64,000 nt of DNA from an uncultured Collinsella sp. (GCA_900544065.1 UQTR01000002.1:1-64000), one strand, 5' to 3'; positions 43,923 through 54,134 are shown, numbered from the stretch's first letter. Notes: generated from the sequence alone by a model not told the origin. Made by a program: numbers and translations.

Positions 43923-45350
43923 ATGGCCGAGGTTTGGCGCTTCTTTGCGCATGAGGATGATTTTGCCGATCTGGACGAGGCTGGCGCGTGCGAGCGCCTG
44001 GGCCGCGTGCTGTCGTTTCCGACGATTTCGAGCATGGATGCCGAGGCGGTGGACTGGCAGCCGTTTGATGGCCTGCGTGCCTATATGCAACAGGCCTGGC
44101 CGCGCGTGTTCGCGGCGGGCGAGGTCGAGCTCGTCGACCATTCGCTGTTGGTGACGCTTGCCGGCTCCGACCCTGCGCTCAAGCCCGTCATGCTCATGGG
44201 CCACATGGACGTGGTCCCCGTGGTGCCGGGCACCGAGGAGGACTGGACACACGCCCCCTTTAGCGGGCACGTGGATGACACCTATATTTGGGGTCGCGGC
44301 GCAATCGACATGAAAGACCAGGTCGCGGGCATTCTCGAGGCCGTTGAGTATGTGCTGGCTCACGGTTGGCAGCACGAGCGCACGCTGCTGCTGGCTTTTG
44401 GCCAGGACGAGGAGACCACGCAGTACGGCGCGGGTGCCATCGGCCGCGCGCTCGAGGAGCGCGGCGTTGAGCTTGAGTACCTAATCGACGAGGGCGACTA
44501 CCGCATCGTCTCTGCTGCCGAGTATGCCGCGGGCGAGGGCTGGCTCATGCATGCCGACCTGGCCGAGAAGGGCTATGCCGACATTGTGCTCAAGACGAAG
44601 AGCGAGGGCGGGCATTCTTCCAACCCCTACGGCGGCACGTCGCTCGAGGTGCTCAGCCGTGCTATTACAACGATCTGCGATATCGAGTGGCCGACGCGCG
44701 TGACCGACCTGCTTGCCGCACAGCTCGTCGAGCTGGGGCTCTACACGGTCGATGAAATTACCGCCAACAAGGACGCCATCGTGCGCGATTGCCTTGCCAG
44801 CAAAAAGCTCTATCCGCTCGTAACGACCACCTGCGCGCCCACCCAGATCGAGGGTGGCAGCACCGGAGCCAACGTAATGCCGCAGGACATGTGGGCCAAT
44901 ATCAACTTCCGCATGCTCGAGGGTACGAGCGTGGCCGATGTCGTGGCCTGCTGCCGCGAGGCCGTTGCCACCGCTGGGCTCGCTGGCCGAGTCGAGGTCG
45001 AGCTGGGGCCCGGCGGTTCCGAGCCCTCGCCGTCCCCGCGCGTGGGCGGCCCGGGGCTCGAGGCCGTCTGCGCCATCGCCGCCCGCTATTTCCGCGATCC
45101 CAGGGGGACGGAGGAAAACGGATCGCCTGCGGTGGGCCAAGAGCCGATGAGCATCGTGCCCTCGACCGTGATTGGTGCAACCGATGCCGCCAACTACCAG
45201 CGCATTTGCCACGAGTGCATCCGCTTCTCTGCCTTTGTGGTCGACGATGACGAATGCGACCGCGGCGTCCACGGCACCAACGAGCGCATCACGCGTCGCG
45301 CCTACCTCCAAGGCATCCGCTTCCTCATCGCCCTGCTCCACACGCTCTAG
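43923..45350 (+). CDS. M20-family metallopeptidase (dipeptidase/deacylase-like)
   Basis: Zinc enzyme of 475 residues. Metal ligands appear in GHMDVVP (His, Asp), GRGAIDMKD and GQDEET (catalytic and ligand Glu), with a dimerisation insert after HSSNPYGGTSLEV. It would hydrolyse small peptides or acylated amino acids, fitting its place 72 bp after the amino acid ABC operon. The segment DPRGTEENGS (45096-45124) is encoded by a sequence that also occurs as an intergenic repeat at 21828, so part of this loop looks repeat-derived. Confidence 0.87.
   Translation: MAEVWRFFAHEDDFADLDEAGACERLGRVLSFPTISSMDAEAVDWQPFDGLRAYMQQAWPRVFAAGEVELVDHSLLVTLAGSDPALKPVMLMGHMDVVPVVPGTEEDWTHAPFSGHVDDTYIWGRGAIDMKDQVAGILEAVEYVLAHGWQHERTLLLAFGQDEETTQYGAGAIGRALEERGVELEYLIDEGDYRIVSAAEYAAGEGWLMHADLAEKGYADIVLKTKSEGGHSSNPYGGTSLEVLSRAITTICDIEWPTRVTDLLAAQLVELGLYTVDEITANKDAIVRDCLASKKLYPLVTTTCAPTQIEGGSTGANVMPQDMWANINFRMLEGTSVADVVACCREAVATAGLAGRVEVELGPGGSEPSPSPRVGGPGLEAVCAIAARYFRDPRGTEENGSPAVGQEPMSIVPSTVIGATDAANYQRICHECIRFSAFVVDDDECDRGVHGTNERITRRAYLQGIRFLIALLHTL
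45096..45124. repeat. GGGGACGGAGGAAAA repeat fragment, copy 2, inside coding sequence
   Basis: GATCCC followed by AGGGGGACGGAGGAAAACGG and ATC, matching 21828-21857 apart from two substitutions and one A. It is read in frame in the peptidase. Confidence 0.5.
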
Positions 45351-45369
45351 AATGCGACAAAGGGACTGA
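45351..45369. repeat. Left half of a GACAAAGGG-type palindrome
   Basis: AATGCGACAAAGGGACTGA directly after the M20 stop, with no right arm. A matching right half begins at about 55408, after the adhesin and Abi genes. Confidence 0.5.
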
Positions 45370-45536
45370 GCCGATTTCATCGGTAATGAGACAAAAACTG
45401 TCATAGAAAAAGACTAAGATATCTTAAGAGACATATGCTGGGGTTGGTATTCCATGAACGACTGCGGGCATGTGCCAGACTGCCTCGGCCCCCGGGGAGC
45501 GCCCGGGCAGGTCGCCGTGTGACTGGGGAGGAAATT

Positions 45537-45620
45537 ATGCAGGAGCTCAGAGAGACGACATCTCTACTCGTGAATAATGTTATCGGGGGGGGGGTGTCTC
45601 AGCAGGGAACATCCTGGTAG
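45537..45620 (+). CDS. Short ORF with G10 tract, alternative N-terminus of the adhesin
   Basis: Strong start: GGGGAGG, 5 bases, ATG 45537. The 27 codons read MQELRETTSLLVNNVIGGG, then VSQQGTSW and TAG. A run of ten G (45585-45594) lies in codons 17-20. The adhesin frame is +1 relative to this ORF; with nine or twelve G the ORF would run without a stop into the adhesin signal peptide. As sequenced it stops 28 bp before the adhesin ATG. Confidence 0.55.
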   Translation: MQELRETTSLLVNNVIGGGVSQQGTSW

Positions 45621-45648
45621 ACACCGGCCGCGCGAGCGGTGGTCCGTC

Positions 45649-48600
45649 ATGTTTTATGACCGTCGTCGCGGACTGCGCCCGATCTCGCCATATGCGATTG
45701 TTCTGGCCCTCGCCGTCGCGCTGACGACGAGTTTCTTCCTGCCGGCCCGTGCGGAAGCGGCGATTGCGGACCACACGGTCGCGACGACCTCGCCCTCGGG
45801 GACGACGATCAACCTGTTTGATTACTGGGTGAATCCCGATGACCATCTGTCGGTTTCCGGCAACGGCGGCATCAACAAGAACCACCGGTTCCAGTTTAAC
45901 GACGGCCAGGGTAGTGAGTCGCTCAACCATTGGACGGGCAACACGAACCCGCAGCCCGGCATTGTCAACAACACGCTTTTAGACGGCTATCCGCAGCTTT
46001 CCAAAACCTGGCGCGGCGAGTCCCTCCGCTACCTGTTCGATTCTTCTGCCCAGACCGGCAAGACGTCCCATTTTGGCGTGACGGGCCTCCTCAAGGTTCA
46101 GAACGGCTACTACGTCTATGACAGCACCCAAAACTACGCAGCCTACAACGCTGACAAGAATGCCTTCGACATCTATGACACCTGGGGCATTAACAATGTG
46201 GGCACTTCGTCTCACCAGGGTCAGTTCTTCCCGTTCGACGCGGCAGACAAGGTGTTCAAAGAGGAAAACGATCGGCTCGTCCAAAACGGCATCACGGCAG
46301 ACAACACCGGTAATCCGAGCTACAACGACGGCAAGCCCGTCAACCACCACTTCGGCCTGTCGATGTCGTCGCGTTTCGTGCAGCCTGCCGGTGGCAAGAC
46401 GAACACCGGAGACGACATGGTGTTCGATTTCGCGGGAGACGATGATGTCTGGGTATTCATCGACGATGTCCTCGTGGGCGATATCGGCGGCATCCATAAC
46501 ATGGCGAGTCTGAGCATCAACTTCCGCTCGGGCAAAATCCAGATCAACGGATCCGACAAAGGCACGCTCCTCAGCGCGTATCAGACGGCAGGAGTGCAGG
46601 ATTCGACGAAGTGGAACGGCAACACGTTCGCCGACGGCACCAACCACACTCTCAAGTTCTTCTACCTGGAGCGCGGCGCCACCGACTCCAACATGATGCT
46701 CAAGTTCAACCTCGTGACGGTGCCCGAGTCCGACATCATCAAGTTCGACCAGGACGGCAAATTCGTACAGGGTGCCGAGTTCGCACTGTACAAAACAGAC
46801 GAGAACTTTACAGATACAACCAATAACAAGAACGAGCTTCTCGGCTCCGGTACCACGGACGAGGCCGGCCACCTAACGCTCACGAACGACGTGGACAACG
46901 GCGTCATCAACTTCGACGATCTCTACGAGGACTCCGGCAGCAAGTACTACCTCCTGAAGGAGACGCGCGTGCCCGAGGGATATCGCTCGAGTCTCACGGC
47001 GACGGATGGCAGCATACAGCTCGAGTACGTGCCCACGAGCGACAAGGACGCCGCGGGCGGCGTCATCATCAACCGCGGCGGTATGGACGCGGACAGCGCC
47101 GTGTGGCAGACGGGTGCGTTCGCCGGCGCGAAGGAGACCATCACCGCGCCGTCGACCGTGTACAAGGCGAACGATGACCAGACGATGTCCGACAAGACCG
47201 TCGGCCTGGACTCCGGCATACTGTTCGCCGTGGTGCTCAAGCGCGATAAAAGCGCAAGCACAGATATCCAAGATCAGAACAATTGGTACGCCGTGTCGGG
47301 CGACCCATCGACGGGAGCGGGATACACCCTCGCCAAGGAGCCGAGCAAAGCCGGCGCTATCGAGGCGGCGAAGAAGGACCTGCACGCCTTCACGCTCAAC
47401 ACGAGCAGCCAGTACCAGGTAGAGATTCCGTATCTGCCCGGTGACATCTCCAGCTACTACTACATGCTGAGCGGTGATGCCCGCAAGGATGCCGAGTACG
47501 CGGTGGCCATCTACCACACGACGGCAAGCTCTATCGCCAACGCGAATACGGACAACACGGTTCACGTGTTCAGCGATGACCTCCCCAGCGGCGAGAAGAA
47601 TTTCCAGCGCCAGTTTGCCACGCGCTTGCTCGTCACGAACATCCAGAATCGCCTGTTCGTGCAGAAGACCGATACCGAGGGCAAGCCCGTTGACGGGGCG
47701 AAGTTCGGCCTGTACAAGGCCGATCAGGTGAAAATGGACGCGAACGGCAAGGTCATGCTCAATGGCGAGCAGACCCCCTTTGACACCCTGACGACGGGGT
47801 TGGTCGGCAACCCGGTTCCGCTCGAAGGTGCGGGCATATTCCCGAATACGAGCGACGGTAACAGGCCGCTCGTGAAGGGGACCTACTTCCTAAAGGAGGT
47901 CTCGGCGCCCAAGGGCTTCCTGCTTAACGACACGCTCACCAAGGTGATTGTGGACGATTACGGCGTCCATGCCGATGCTGGTACGGCCGATGACGGTGTT
48001 TCGACGTTCGTGGGCCCGGGCGCGCTCATGAAGAGCCTGGGCCAGTTTAGCGCAGAGGGCGACATCGACAACACGCTCACGTGGATCAAGGGCCAGCGCC
48101 AGACGTCCGACGGGACGCTCGACGGCAACGACAACCTTTCCTGGAACAATGACGCCAAGGGCGGCGAGGATGAGGTGCACCTCAAGTACGGCGCCAACGG
48201 ACGTGTCTACCAGTATGGGCCCACCGAGGAAGGCAAACCTTATCGCTTGGAGACCGAGACGGGCTGGATACGTATGGGCATCACGCAGGACGTGCCTGGT
48301 GACACTAATGCGAAGGGCGCCCGTGCCAATCTGGACGACATGAATTTGAACGCCCTGTTCACAGGTGCCACCTGCGTGCGCGTGGCGAACGAACGCGAGG
48401 CGAGCCTCGAGGTGACGAAGAAGGTTGCCCTGCCCGATGGCCTGACGGGCAATAAGGACGCGGAGTTCACCTTCAAGTTCACCGTGCCCGAGGGGAAGAC
48501 CTACAAGGCTGCAGTGTTCAAGAACGCTGGGGCCGGAAAGCAAGCCGGCGACGTGTTCGATTTGAAGAACGGCGACACCCATGCTATCAAGGCCGACGAG

Positions 48601-51600
48601 ACGATTCGCGTGTACGGTCTTGGCGAGGGCGACGAGTACACGGTGCAGGAGCTGACCGGCGCAGACGAGATGCCCGCGGGCTATAAGCTGACCGGACGCA
48701 AGCAGGGTGCCACGAATCTGACCGACGAAGGCGACAGTATCACCGGTAAGATCGCGAAGCAAAAAGCCGACGGCACGTTGGCCGAAGCCAACAAGCTGGT
48801 GTTCACAAACACCTACAAGGCGGAAGCCAGCGGCGAACTGACCCCGCAGGTGACGAAGAAGATCTCCGGTGTTGAGAGCACGGAGAAGGCGTTCTCGTTC
48901 ACGCTGACCGCCACGGAAGAGACGCAGAAGCAGATCGATGACGGCGACCTCACAATCTCGGATGCTCTGGCGGGCAATGAGCATGCTGAGTCCAAGGTCA
49001 CGAGTGGCAAGATCATCAAGGACAAGGGCCAGACGGTCGACTTCTCGAATATGGCGTTCAACAAGGCAGGCGAGTACACGTTCACGCTCACCGAGGTGCA
49101 CAACGCTGATGATGATCCCGCAGCGGACGGCGTGCAGAACGCCGGCTGGACGATGGACGCCTCGACCTATACCGTCACGGTAAGGGTCGAGGATAAGGAC
49201 GCCAAGCTGACCGTCACGGGCGTGACGGTGAAGAAGGATGGTGACGCTGAGGCCAAGCCCATCAAGGCTGAGGTCAAGGACGGCAAGGTGAACCTCGCCA
49301 CCTTTATCAACAGCTATGCTGCGAAGGGTTCCGTGACCTTGGCGGCGAAGAAACGCTTTAGGGGCGGTGCGCTCGCGGGGAACGACTTCTCGTTCGCTCT
49401 GTACAAGGGTGACAAGGCGGAAGGCACGCCCATTGAGACCGTCACGAACGACGAGAAGGGCAACATTACCTTCCAGCCCATCAACTACACCGAGGCAGGT
49501 GACTACGAGTACACCATCAAGGAAGTTACCGGTAACGACCAGACCATCGTCTACGACGGTCAGAAAGTGAAGGTCAAGGTCAGCGTTACCGATAACAAGA
49601 ACGGCACGCTGGACGCGACCGTCACCTACGGCGGCGATAAGGCCGTGCCGACCTTCACCAACGTGAAGCCGACGACGGACGTTACCGTCGAGGCCACGAA
49701 AGTTCTCGCGGGCAAGGCGCTGACGGACGGCGCGTTCGCCTTCGGCCTGTACCAAGGCGACACGTCCACGGGTAATCCCGTCAAGATCGTCCAGAACGAC
49801 AAGGAGGGCAAGATCAATCTTGCCCTCACCGGTCTGACCATCGGCGAGTACGACTACAAACTCAAGGAGGAGAACGTCGGTGCCGATCCGACTATCACCT
49901 ACGACACCAAGGCGGTGAAGGTTCACGTCTCGGTGAAGGCGGAGGGCGACAAGGCGAAGGCGACCGTCACCTATGACGGCAAGAACGATGCCCCGACCTT
50001 CACTAACAAGTACCAGCCCGCCGAGACCTCGGTGGCGCTCACGGCGAAGAAGGCCTATGTGAAGCCCGACAACACGCCGGCCACGCTCAAGGGCGGCGAG
50101 TTCACCTTCGACCTGTACGAGGGCGACCTGACGGCTGAGCAGCTGAAGGGCAAGCAACCCATCCGGAGCGCCAAGAACAGCGAGGACGGCACCGTCACCT
50201 TCCCGGCCATCGACTACACCAAGGCCGGCGAGTACAAATACACCGTCGCGGAACAGGAGGGCGACCTGTCCCACGTGACCTACGACGCTACGGTGCACCA
50301 TGCCGTGGTGAAGGTCATGGACAATGCCGGCAAGCTGGACGCCGCTGTTACCTACGATGGTGACAAGGCCAATGCCCCCACCTTCACGAACACCTACACC
50401 GCAAAGGGATCCGTGGAGCTGACGGCGACCAAGATCGTTGCGGTCGCGCCGGGCTTCACGCACGACACCAAGCTGAAGGGCGGCGAGTACACGTTCGAGC
50501 TGAAGGACGCCGACGGCAAGGTGCTCGACACCACGACGAACAAGGCCGATGGCACGGTGAAGTTCGCGCGCGACTTCGAGCTCTCCGACCTGGACGGCGC
50601 CGCGAGCAAGGACTTTACCTACACCATCGCGGAGAAGCCGGGCACGGAGCCGGGCATGGTCTACGACACCAATGCGCTCATCTACAAGGTGACGGTCGCG
50701 GACGATGGCGCCGGCACGCTGACGGCCACACCGCAGGTAACGAGTGGAGACAAGACCTTCACGAACACGTACCACCCGAAGGAGACCTCGGTAACGCTCA
50801 AGGCGACGAAGCGCTTCACGGGTGGCGAGCTCGCAGGGGGCGACTTCACGTTCCAGCTGCTCGACAAGGATGGCAACGTGATCCAGACCGTCCAGAATGA
50901 CAAGGACGGCAAGGTCGCCTTCCAGGCAATCAGCTACGACACGCCGGGCGATCACGACTATACCATCAAGGAGGTTGCCGGCAACGACCCGACCGTCGTG
51001 TACGACACGAAGGACGTGAAGGTCCACATCAAGGTCTCCGATGAGAAGGGCGAGCTAAAGGCGACCGCCACCTACGACGGCGAGGCCGACGTTCCGACCT
51101 TCACCAATTCGAAGCCGACGACGGACGTTACCGTCGAGGCGACGAAGATCCTCACGGGCAAGGACCTGACGGCCGACGCGTTCACCTTCGGCCTGTACGA
51201 CCAGGCCGGCAACGAGGTCGCCAAGGGCACCAACGACCGGGGCGGCAAGGTCGAGCTGGCCGTCAAGAACCTGAACCTGGGCGAGTACGACTACACGCTC
51301 AAGGAGGAGAAAGCCGGCCAGACCGTCGACGGCGTGGCCTACGACGCCAAGGAAGTCAAGGTCCACGTCAAGGTAGAGCAGAACCAGGGCGACAACAACA
51401 AGACGAAGGTGACCGTCACCTATGACGGTGCCGCTACGGCTCCCACCTTCAATAACACCTACGACGCAAAGGGTTCCGTAACCCTGACGGCGACCAAGAC
51501 CATCAAGGTTGCGGACGGCTTCGACCACACGACGAAGCCCGCGGACGGCGAGTTCACCTTCGACCTGAAGGACGCTGCCGGCAACGTGCTCGACACCGCG

Positions 51601-53883
51601 AAGAACGATGCAAACGGCAAGGTCAGCTTCACGCGCGAGTTCCAGCTCTCCGACTTGGACGGCGCCGCGAGCAAGGACTTCACCTACACCATCGTGGAGC
51701 AGCCGGGCGCGGAGCCGGGCATGGACTATGACAGCCATCCCCTCACCTATACGGTGACGGTCACGGACGGCGGGAACGGAGCACTGAATGCGAAGGCGAT
51801 CGTGACGAGCGCATCCGGCTCGGATACCTTCACCAACACCTACCAGCCGGCCGCGACCGGCCTGGCCCTCGGTGCGCAGAAGAGCTATGTGAAGAAGGAC
51901 GACAACACGCCGATCGTCCCCAAGTGCGGCGAGTTCACCTTCGATGTGTACGAGGGCAACATGACGGCTGAGCAGCTTGCCGGGGCCAAGCCCGTCCGGA
52001 CCGCGACCAACGGCGCGGACGGAAGTGTTAACTTCGACGCCTTCTCCTACGCGAAGCCGGGCACGCACGAGTACACCATCGTGGAGCGGAAGGGTGATCT
52101 GGCCTACGTGACCTACGACGACGCGGTGCACCATGCCGTGGTGAAGGTCGTGGACAACGCCGGCACGCTGCAAGCGAGCGTTGCCTACGACGGTACGGAC
52201 GCCGCGAAGCCCAGCTTCACCAACACCTACGAGGCACAGGCGACGGACTCCGGCGCGATCGCCCTCACCAAGAGCGTTGACGTGCACGACGGCAGCTATC
52301 AGCTAAAGGCGGGAGACTTCGCCTTCGAGCTGGTGGGGTCTGACGGCTCGGTGATCCAGACCCAGAAGAACGATGCGCACGGCAAGGTTGCCTTCGACAA
52401 GCTGACCTTCGACCATGCGGGCACCTTTACCTACACGGTCCGCGAGGTGCAGCCGACGGGGGACGCGCCGGGCGTGCCGGGCGTGACCTACACCGGCAAG
52501 ACGTACACCCTGACCTACGTGGTGAAGGACAACAACGACGGCAAGCTGGTGGTAGAGAGCTCCACGGTGAAGCCGAGCGAGGGTGCCGAGAACGGCGTAT
52601 CGCCCGAAACCATGGCGTTTGCGAACAGCTACCAGCCGGGTCAGACCTCCTACCAGATTTCTGGCACCAAGGTGCTTGAGAATGCCGACCCGGCCACCAC
52701 GCGGACGCCCGCCGATGGCGAGTTCACGTTCGCGCTGATTGACGTGGCCACCGGGCAGGAGATCGACCGGACCACGAACGTGGGTAACGCGTTTACCTTC
52801 AAGGCCATCTCGTACACCGCGACTGGTTCGCATGCGTACCAGGTGAAGGAGGTTGCGGGCCAAGATGGCACCATCACTTACAGCGATGCGGTGTTGGATG
52901 TGACGGTGAGCGTGACCGACGACGGCAGCGGCCAGCTGACCGCGACGGCGAACAAGACGGCTGCGGATCTGACCTTCACCAACACCTACACGCCGACGGC
53001 AACGACGGCGACGATTACCGGAACGAAGGCTCTGACCGGCCGCGACCTGGCCGAGGGTGAGTTCTCCTTCGACCTGAAGGACGCTGACGGTAACGTGGTG
53101 CAGACGGTGCAGAACGGCGCCGACGGCACGTTCGGCTTCGCGCCGCTGCAGCTGGACAAGGTGGGGACGTACGTCTACACCGTGTCCGAGCGGGCAGGGG
53201 CGACGGCGAACGGCGTCACCTACGACACGACGGTCTTTACCGCGACGGTGACGGTGACGGAGAATGCGGAGACGCACGCGCTGGAGGCGCAGGTTGCCTA
53301 CAGCACGGGCGGCAAGGCTGCGGATGCGGTGACGTTCAGCAACAGCTACGCGCCGGCCGCGACTGAGGTGAAGCTGGGGGCTTCCAAGGTGCTGAGCGGT
53401 GAGGACCTGAAGGAAGGGCAGTTCTCCTTCCAGCTGAAGGATGCCGACGGCAAGGTGCTGCAGACCGCCAAGAACGCGGCGGACGGCACGGTGGGCTTCG
53501 AGGCGATCTCGTACGACAAGCCCGGGACGTACGCCTACAGCATCTCCGAGGTGGACGACGGTCAGAAGAACGTGACGTACGACGCGGCCGAGCACCGGGT
53601 AACGGTGACGGTGACGGACGACGGTGCGGGCCATCTGGTGGCGACGGTAACCTATGACGGCGACGTGGCGCCGGTGTTCAAGAACACGTACACGCCGCCG
53701 ACCACCCCGCCGGTCAACCCGCCGACGGAGCCGCCCACCAACCCACCGGTGTCGAAGGAGGAGAAGCCGGGTCTGCCGAACATGGGCGATACCAGCTTGT
53801 CGCCGATGGCCCTGGGTGGCATCGCGGGCGGCGCAGTGGTGCTGATTGCCGCAGGTGTGATCCTGCGGCGTCGGAACCGGTAG
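45649..53883 (+). CDS. Giant LPxTG-like surface adhesin with fibro-slime, SpaA and 14 pilin isopeptide domains
   Basis: Cell-wall protein of 2744 residues. Signal peptide at 1-37 (ISPYAIVLALAVALTTSFF). Fibro-slime/PA14-like domain to about residue 360, with DDDVWVFIDDVLVGDIGG near 262. Two SpaA/Cna_B domains near 364-450 and 667-780. Fourteen tandem FctA/Spy0128-type domains of 115-165 residues (about 916-2680), each ending in TFTNTY-like motifs whose Asn forms the Lys-Asn isopeptide bond in known pilins. Proline-rich stalk, sorting signal LPNMGD (M where T is usual), membrane helix and RRRNR tail. The local ATG has a weak ribosome site; the strong one is at 45537 across the G10 tract. No sortase gene is near. 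Confidence 0.88.
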   Translation: MFYDRRRGLRPISPYAIVLALAVALTTSFFLPARAEAAIADHTVATTSPSGTTINLFDYWVNPDDHLSVSGNGGINKNHRFQFNDGQGSESLNHWTGNTNPQPGIVNNTLLDGYPQLSKTWRGESLRYLFDSSAQTGKTSHFGVTGLLKVQNGYYVYDSTQNYAAYNADKNAFDIYDTWGINNVGTSSHQGQFFPFDAADKVFKEENDRLVQNGITADNTGNPSYNDGKPVNHHFGLSMSSRFVQPAGGKTNTGDDMVFDFAGDDDVWVFIDDVLVGDIGGIHNMASLSINFRSGKIQINGSDKGTLLSAYQTAGVQDSTKWNGNTFADGTNHTLKFFYLERGATDSNMMLKFNLVTVPESDIIKFDQDGKFVQGAEFALYKTDENFTDTTNNKNELLGSGTTDEAGHLTLTNDVDNGVINFDDLYEDSGSKYYLLKETRVPEGYRSSLTATDGSIQLEYVPTSDKDAAGGVIINRGGMDADSAVWQTGAFAGAKETITAPSTVYKANDDQTMSDKTVGLDSGILFAVVLKRDKSASTDIQDQNNWYAVSGDPSTGAGYTLAKEPSKAGAIEAAKKDLHAFTLNTSSQYQVEIPYLPGDISSYYYMLSGDARKDAEYAVAIYHTTASSIANANTDNTVHVFSDDLPSGEKNFQRQFATRLLVTNIQNRLFVQKTDTEGKPVDGAKFGLYKADQVKMDANGKVMLNGEQTPFDTLTTGLVGNPVPLEGAGIFPNTSDGNRPLVKGTYFLKEVSAPKGFLLNDTLTKVIVDDYGVHADAGTADDGVSTFVGPGALMKSLGQFSAEGDIDNTLTWIKGQRQTSDGTLDGNDNLSWNNDAKGGEDEVHLKYGANGRVYQYGPTEEGKPYRLETETGWIRMGITQDVPGDTNAKGARANLDDMNLNALFTGATCVRVANEREASLEVTKKVALPDGLTGNKDAEFTFKFTVPEGKTYKAAVFKNAGAGKQAGDVFDLKNGDTHAIKADETIRVYGLGEGDEYTVQELTGADEMPAGYKLTGRKQGATNLTDEGDSITGKIAKQKADGTLAEANKLVFTNTYKAEASGELTPQVTKKISGVESTEKAFSFTLTATEETQKQIDDGDLTISDALAGNEHAESKVTSGKIIKDKGQTVDFSNMAFNKAGEYTFTLTEVHNADDDPAADGVQNAGWTMDASTYTVTVRVEDKDAKLTVTGVTVKKDGDAEAKPIKAEVKDGKVNLATFINSYAAKGSVTLAAKKRFRGGALAGNDFSFALYKGDKAEGTPIETVTNDEKGNITFQPINYTEAGDYEYTIKEVTGNDQTIVYDGQKVKVKVSVTDNKNGTLDATVTYGGDKAVPTFTNVKPTTDVTVEATKVLAGKALTDGAFAFGLYQGDTSTGNPVKIVQNDKEGKINLALTGLTIGEYDYKLKEENVGADPTITYDTKAVKVHVSVKAEGDKAKATVTYDGKNDAPTFTNKYQPAETSVALTAKKAYVKPDNTPATLKGGEFTFDLYEGDLTAEQLKGKQPIRSAKNSEDGTVTFPAIDYTKAGEYKYTVAEQEGDLSHVTYDATVHHAVVKVMDNAGKLDAAVTYDGDKANAPTFTNTYTAKGSVELTATKIVAVAPGFTHDTKLKGGEYTFELKDADGKVLDTTTNKADGTVKFARDFELSDLDGAASKDFTYTIAEKPGTEPGMVYDTNALIYKVTVADDGAGTLTATPQVTSGDKTFTNTYHPKETSVTLKATKRFTGGELAGGDFTFQLLDKDGNVIQTVQNDKDGKVAFQAISYDTPGDHDYTIKEVAGNDPTVVYDTKDVKVHIKVSDEKGELKATATYDGEADVPTFTNSKPTTDVTVEATKILTGKDLTADAFTFGLYDQAGNEVAKGTNDRGGKVELAVKNLNLGEYDYTLKEEKAGQTVDGVAYDAKEVKVHVKVEQNQGDNNKTKVTVTYDGAATAPTFNNTYDAKGSVTLTATKTIKVADGFDHTTKPADGEFTFDLKDAAGNVLDTAKNDANGKVSFTREFQLSDLDGAASKDFTYTIVEQPGAEPGMDYDSHPLTYTVTVTDGGNGALNAKAIVTSASGSDTFTNTYQPAATGLALGAQKSYVKKDDNTPIVPKCGEFTFDVYEGNMTAEQLAGAKPVRTATNGADGSVNFDAFSYAKPGTHEYTIVERKGDLAYVTYDDAVHHAVVKVVDNAGTLQASVAYDGTDAAKPSFTNTYEAQATDSGAIALTKSVDVHDGSYQLKAGDFAFELVGSDGSVIQTQKNDAHGKVAFDKLTFDHAGTFTYTVREVQPTGDAPGVPGVTYTGKTYTLTYVVKDNNDGKLVVESSTVKPSEGAENGVSPETMAFANSYQPGQTSYQISGTKVLENADPATTRTPADGEFTFALIDVATGQEIDRTTNVGNAFTFKAISYTATGSHAYQVKEVAGQDGTITYSDAVLDVTVSVTDDGSGQLTATANKTAADLTFTNTYTPTATTATITGTKALTGRDLAEGEFSFDLKDADGNVVQTVQNGADGTFGFAPLQLDKVGTYVYTVSERAGATANGVTYDTTVFTATVTVTENAETHALEAQVAYSTGGKAADAVTFSNSYAPAATEVKLGASKVLSGEDLKEGQFSFQLKDADGKVLQTAKNAADGTVGFEAISYDKPGTYAYSISEVDDGQKNVTYDAAEHRVTVTVTDDGAGHLVATVTYDGDVAPVFKNTYTPPTTPPVNPPTEPPTNPPVSKEEKPGLPNMGDTSLSPMALGGIAGGAVVLIAAGVILRRRNR

Positions 53884-53911
53884 CCGCGGCGGCCGAGAAG
53901 GGCTTTGATTG

Positions 53912-53951
53912 AGGGCGGGTGGTCGCAGGGCGCGGCCGCCCGCCCTTTTTG
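53912..53951 (+). terminator. Terminator after the adhesin
   Basis: AGGGCGGG pairs with CCCGCCCT across a GC-rich loop, followed by TTTTT. Confidence 0.75.
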
Positions 53952-54102
53952 GTGGAAGGCTACGTTAACCCGCCGTTTGCGCGTCTAGCTCCGGATGGAA
54001 CTCGTAGTCCGGCTCCATCATCTTCTTCCAGGTCTTCCTGCAGAGCCCGTCCTCGAGCTGCCCGCGCATGAGCGACGCCCCGTCCCCGATGCGTGCGGCC
54101 TG

Positions 54103-54126
54103 TTCATCCGCACATGTGCGGATGAA
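54103..54126. repeat. Perfect 24-bp palindrome
   Basis: TTCATCCGCACA followed by its exact reverse complement, 9 bp before the left direct repeat of the Abi cassette. Confidence 0.6.
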
Positions 54127-54134
54127 TGTGGGAG

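Noticed and set aside
47890..51027. Very long antisense open frame (about 1045 codons) within the adhesin gene, with others at 51055-52287 and 52303-53634
   Set aside because: They mirror the repetitive, GC-rich codons of the sense gene, contain no recognisable domain, and repeat with the same period as the FctA domains.
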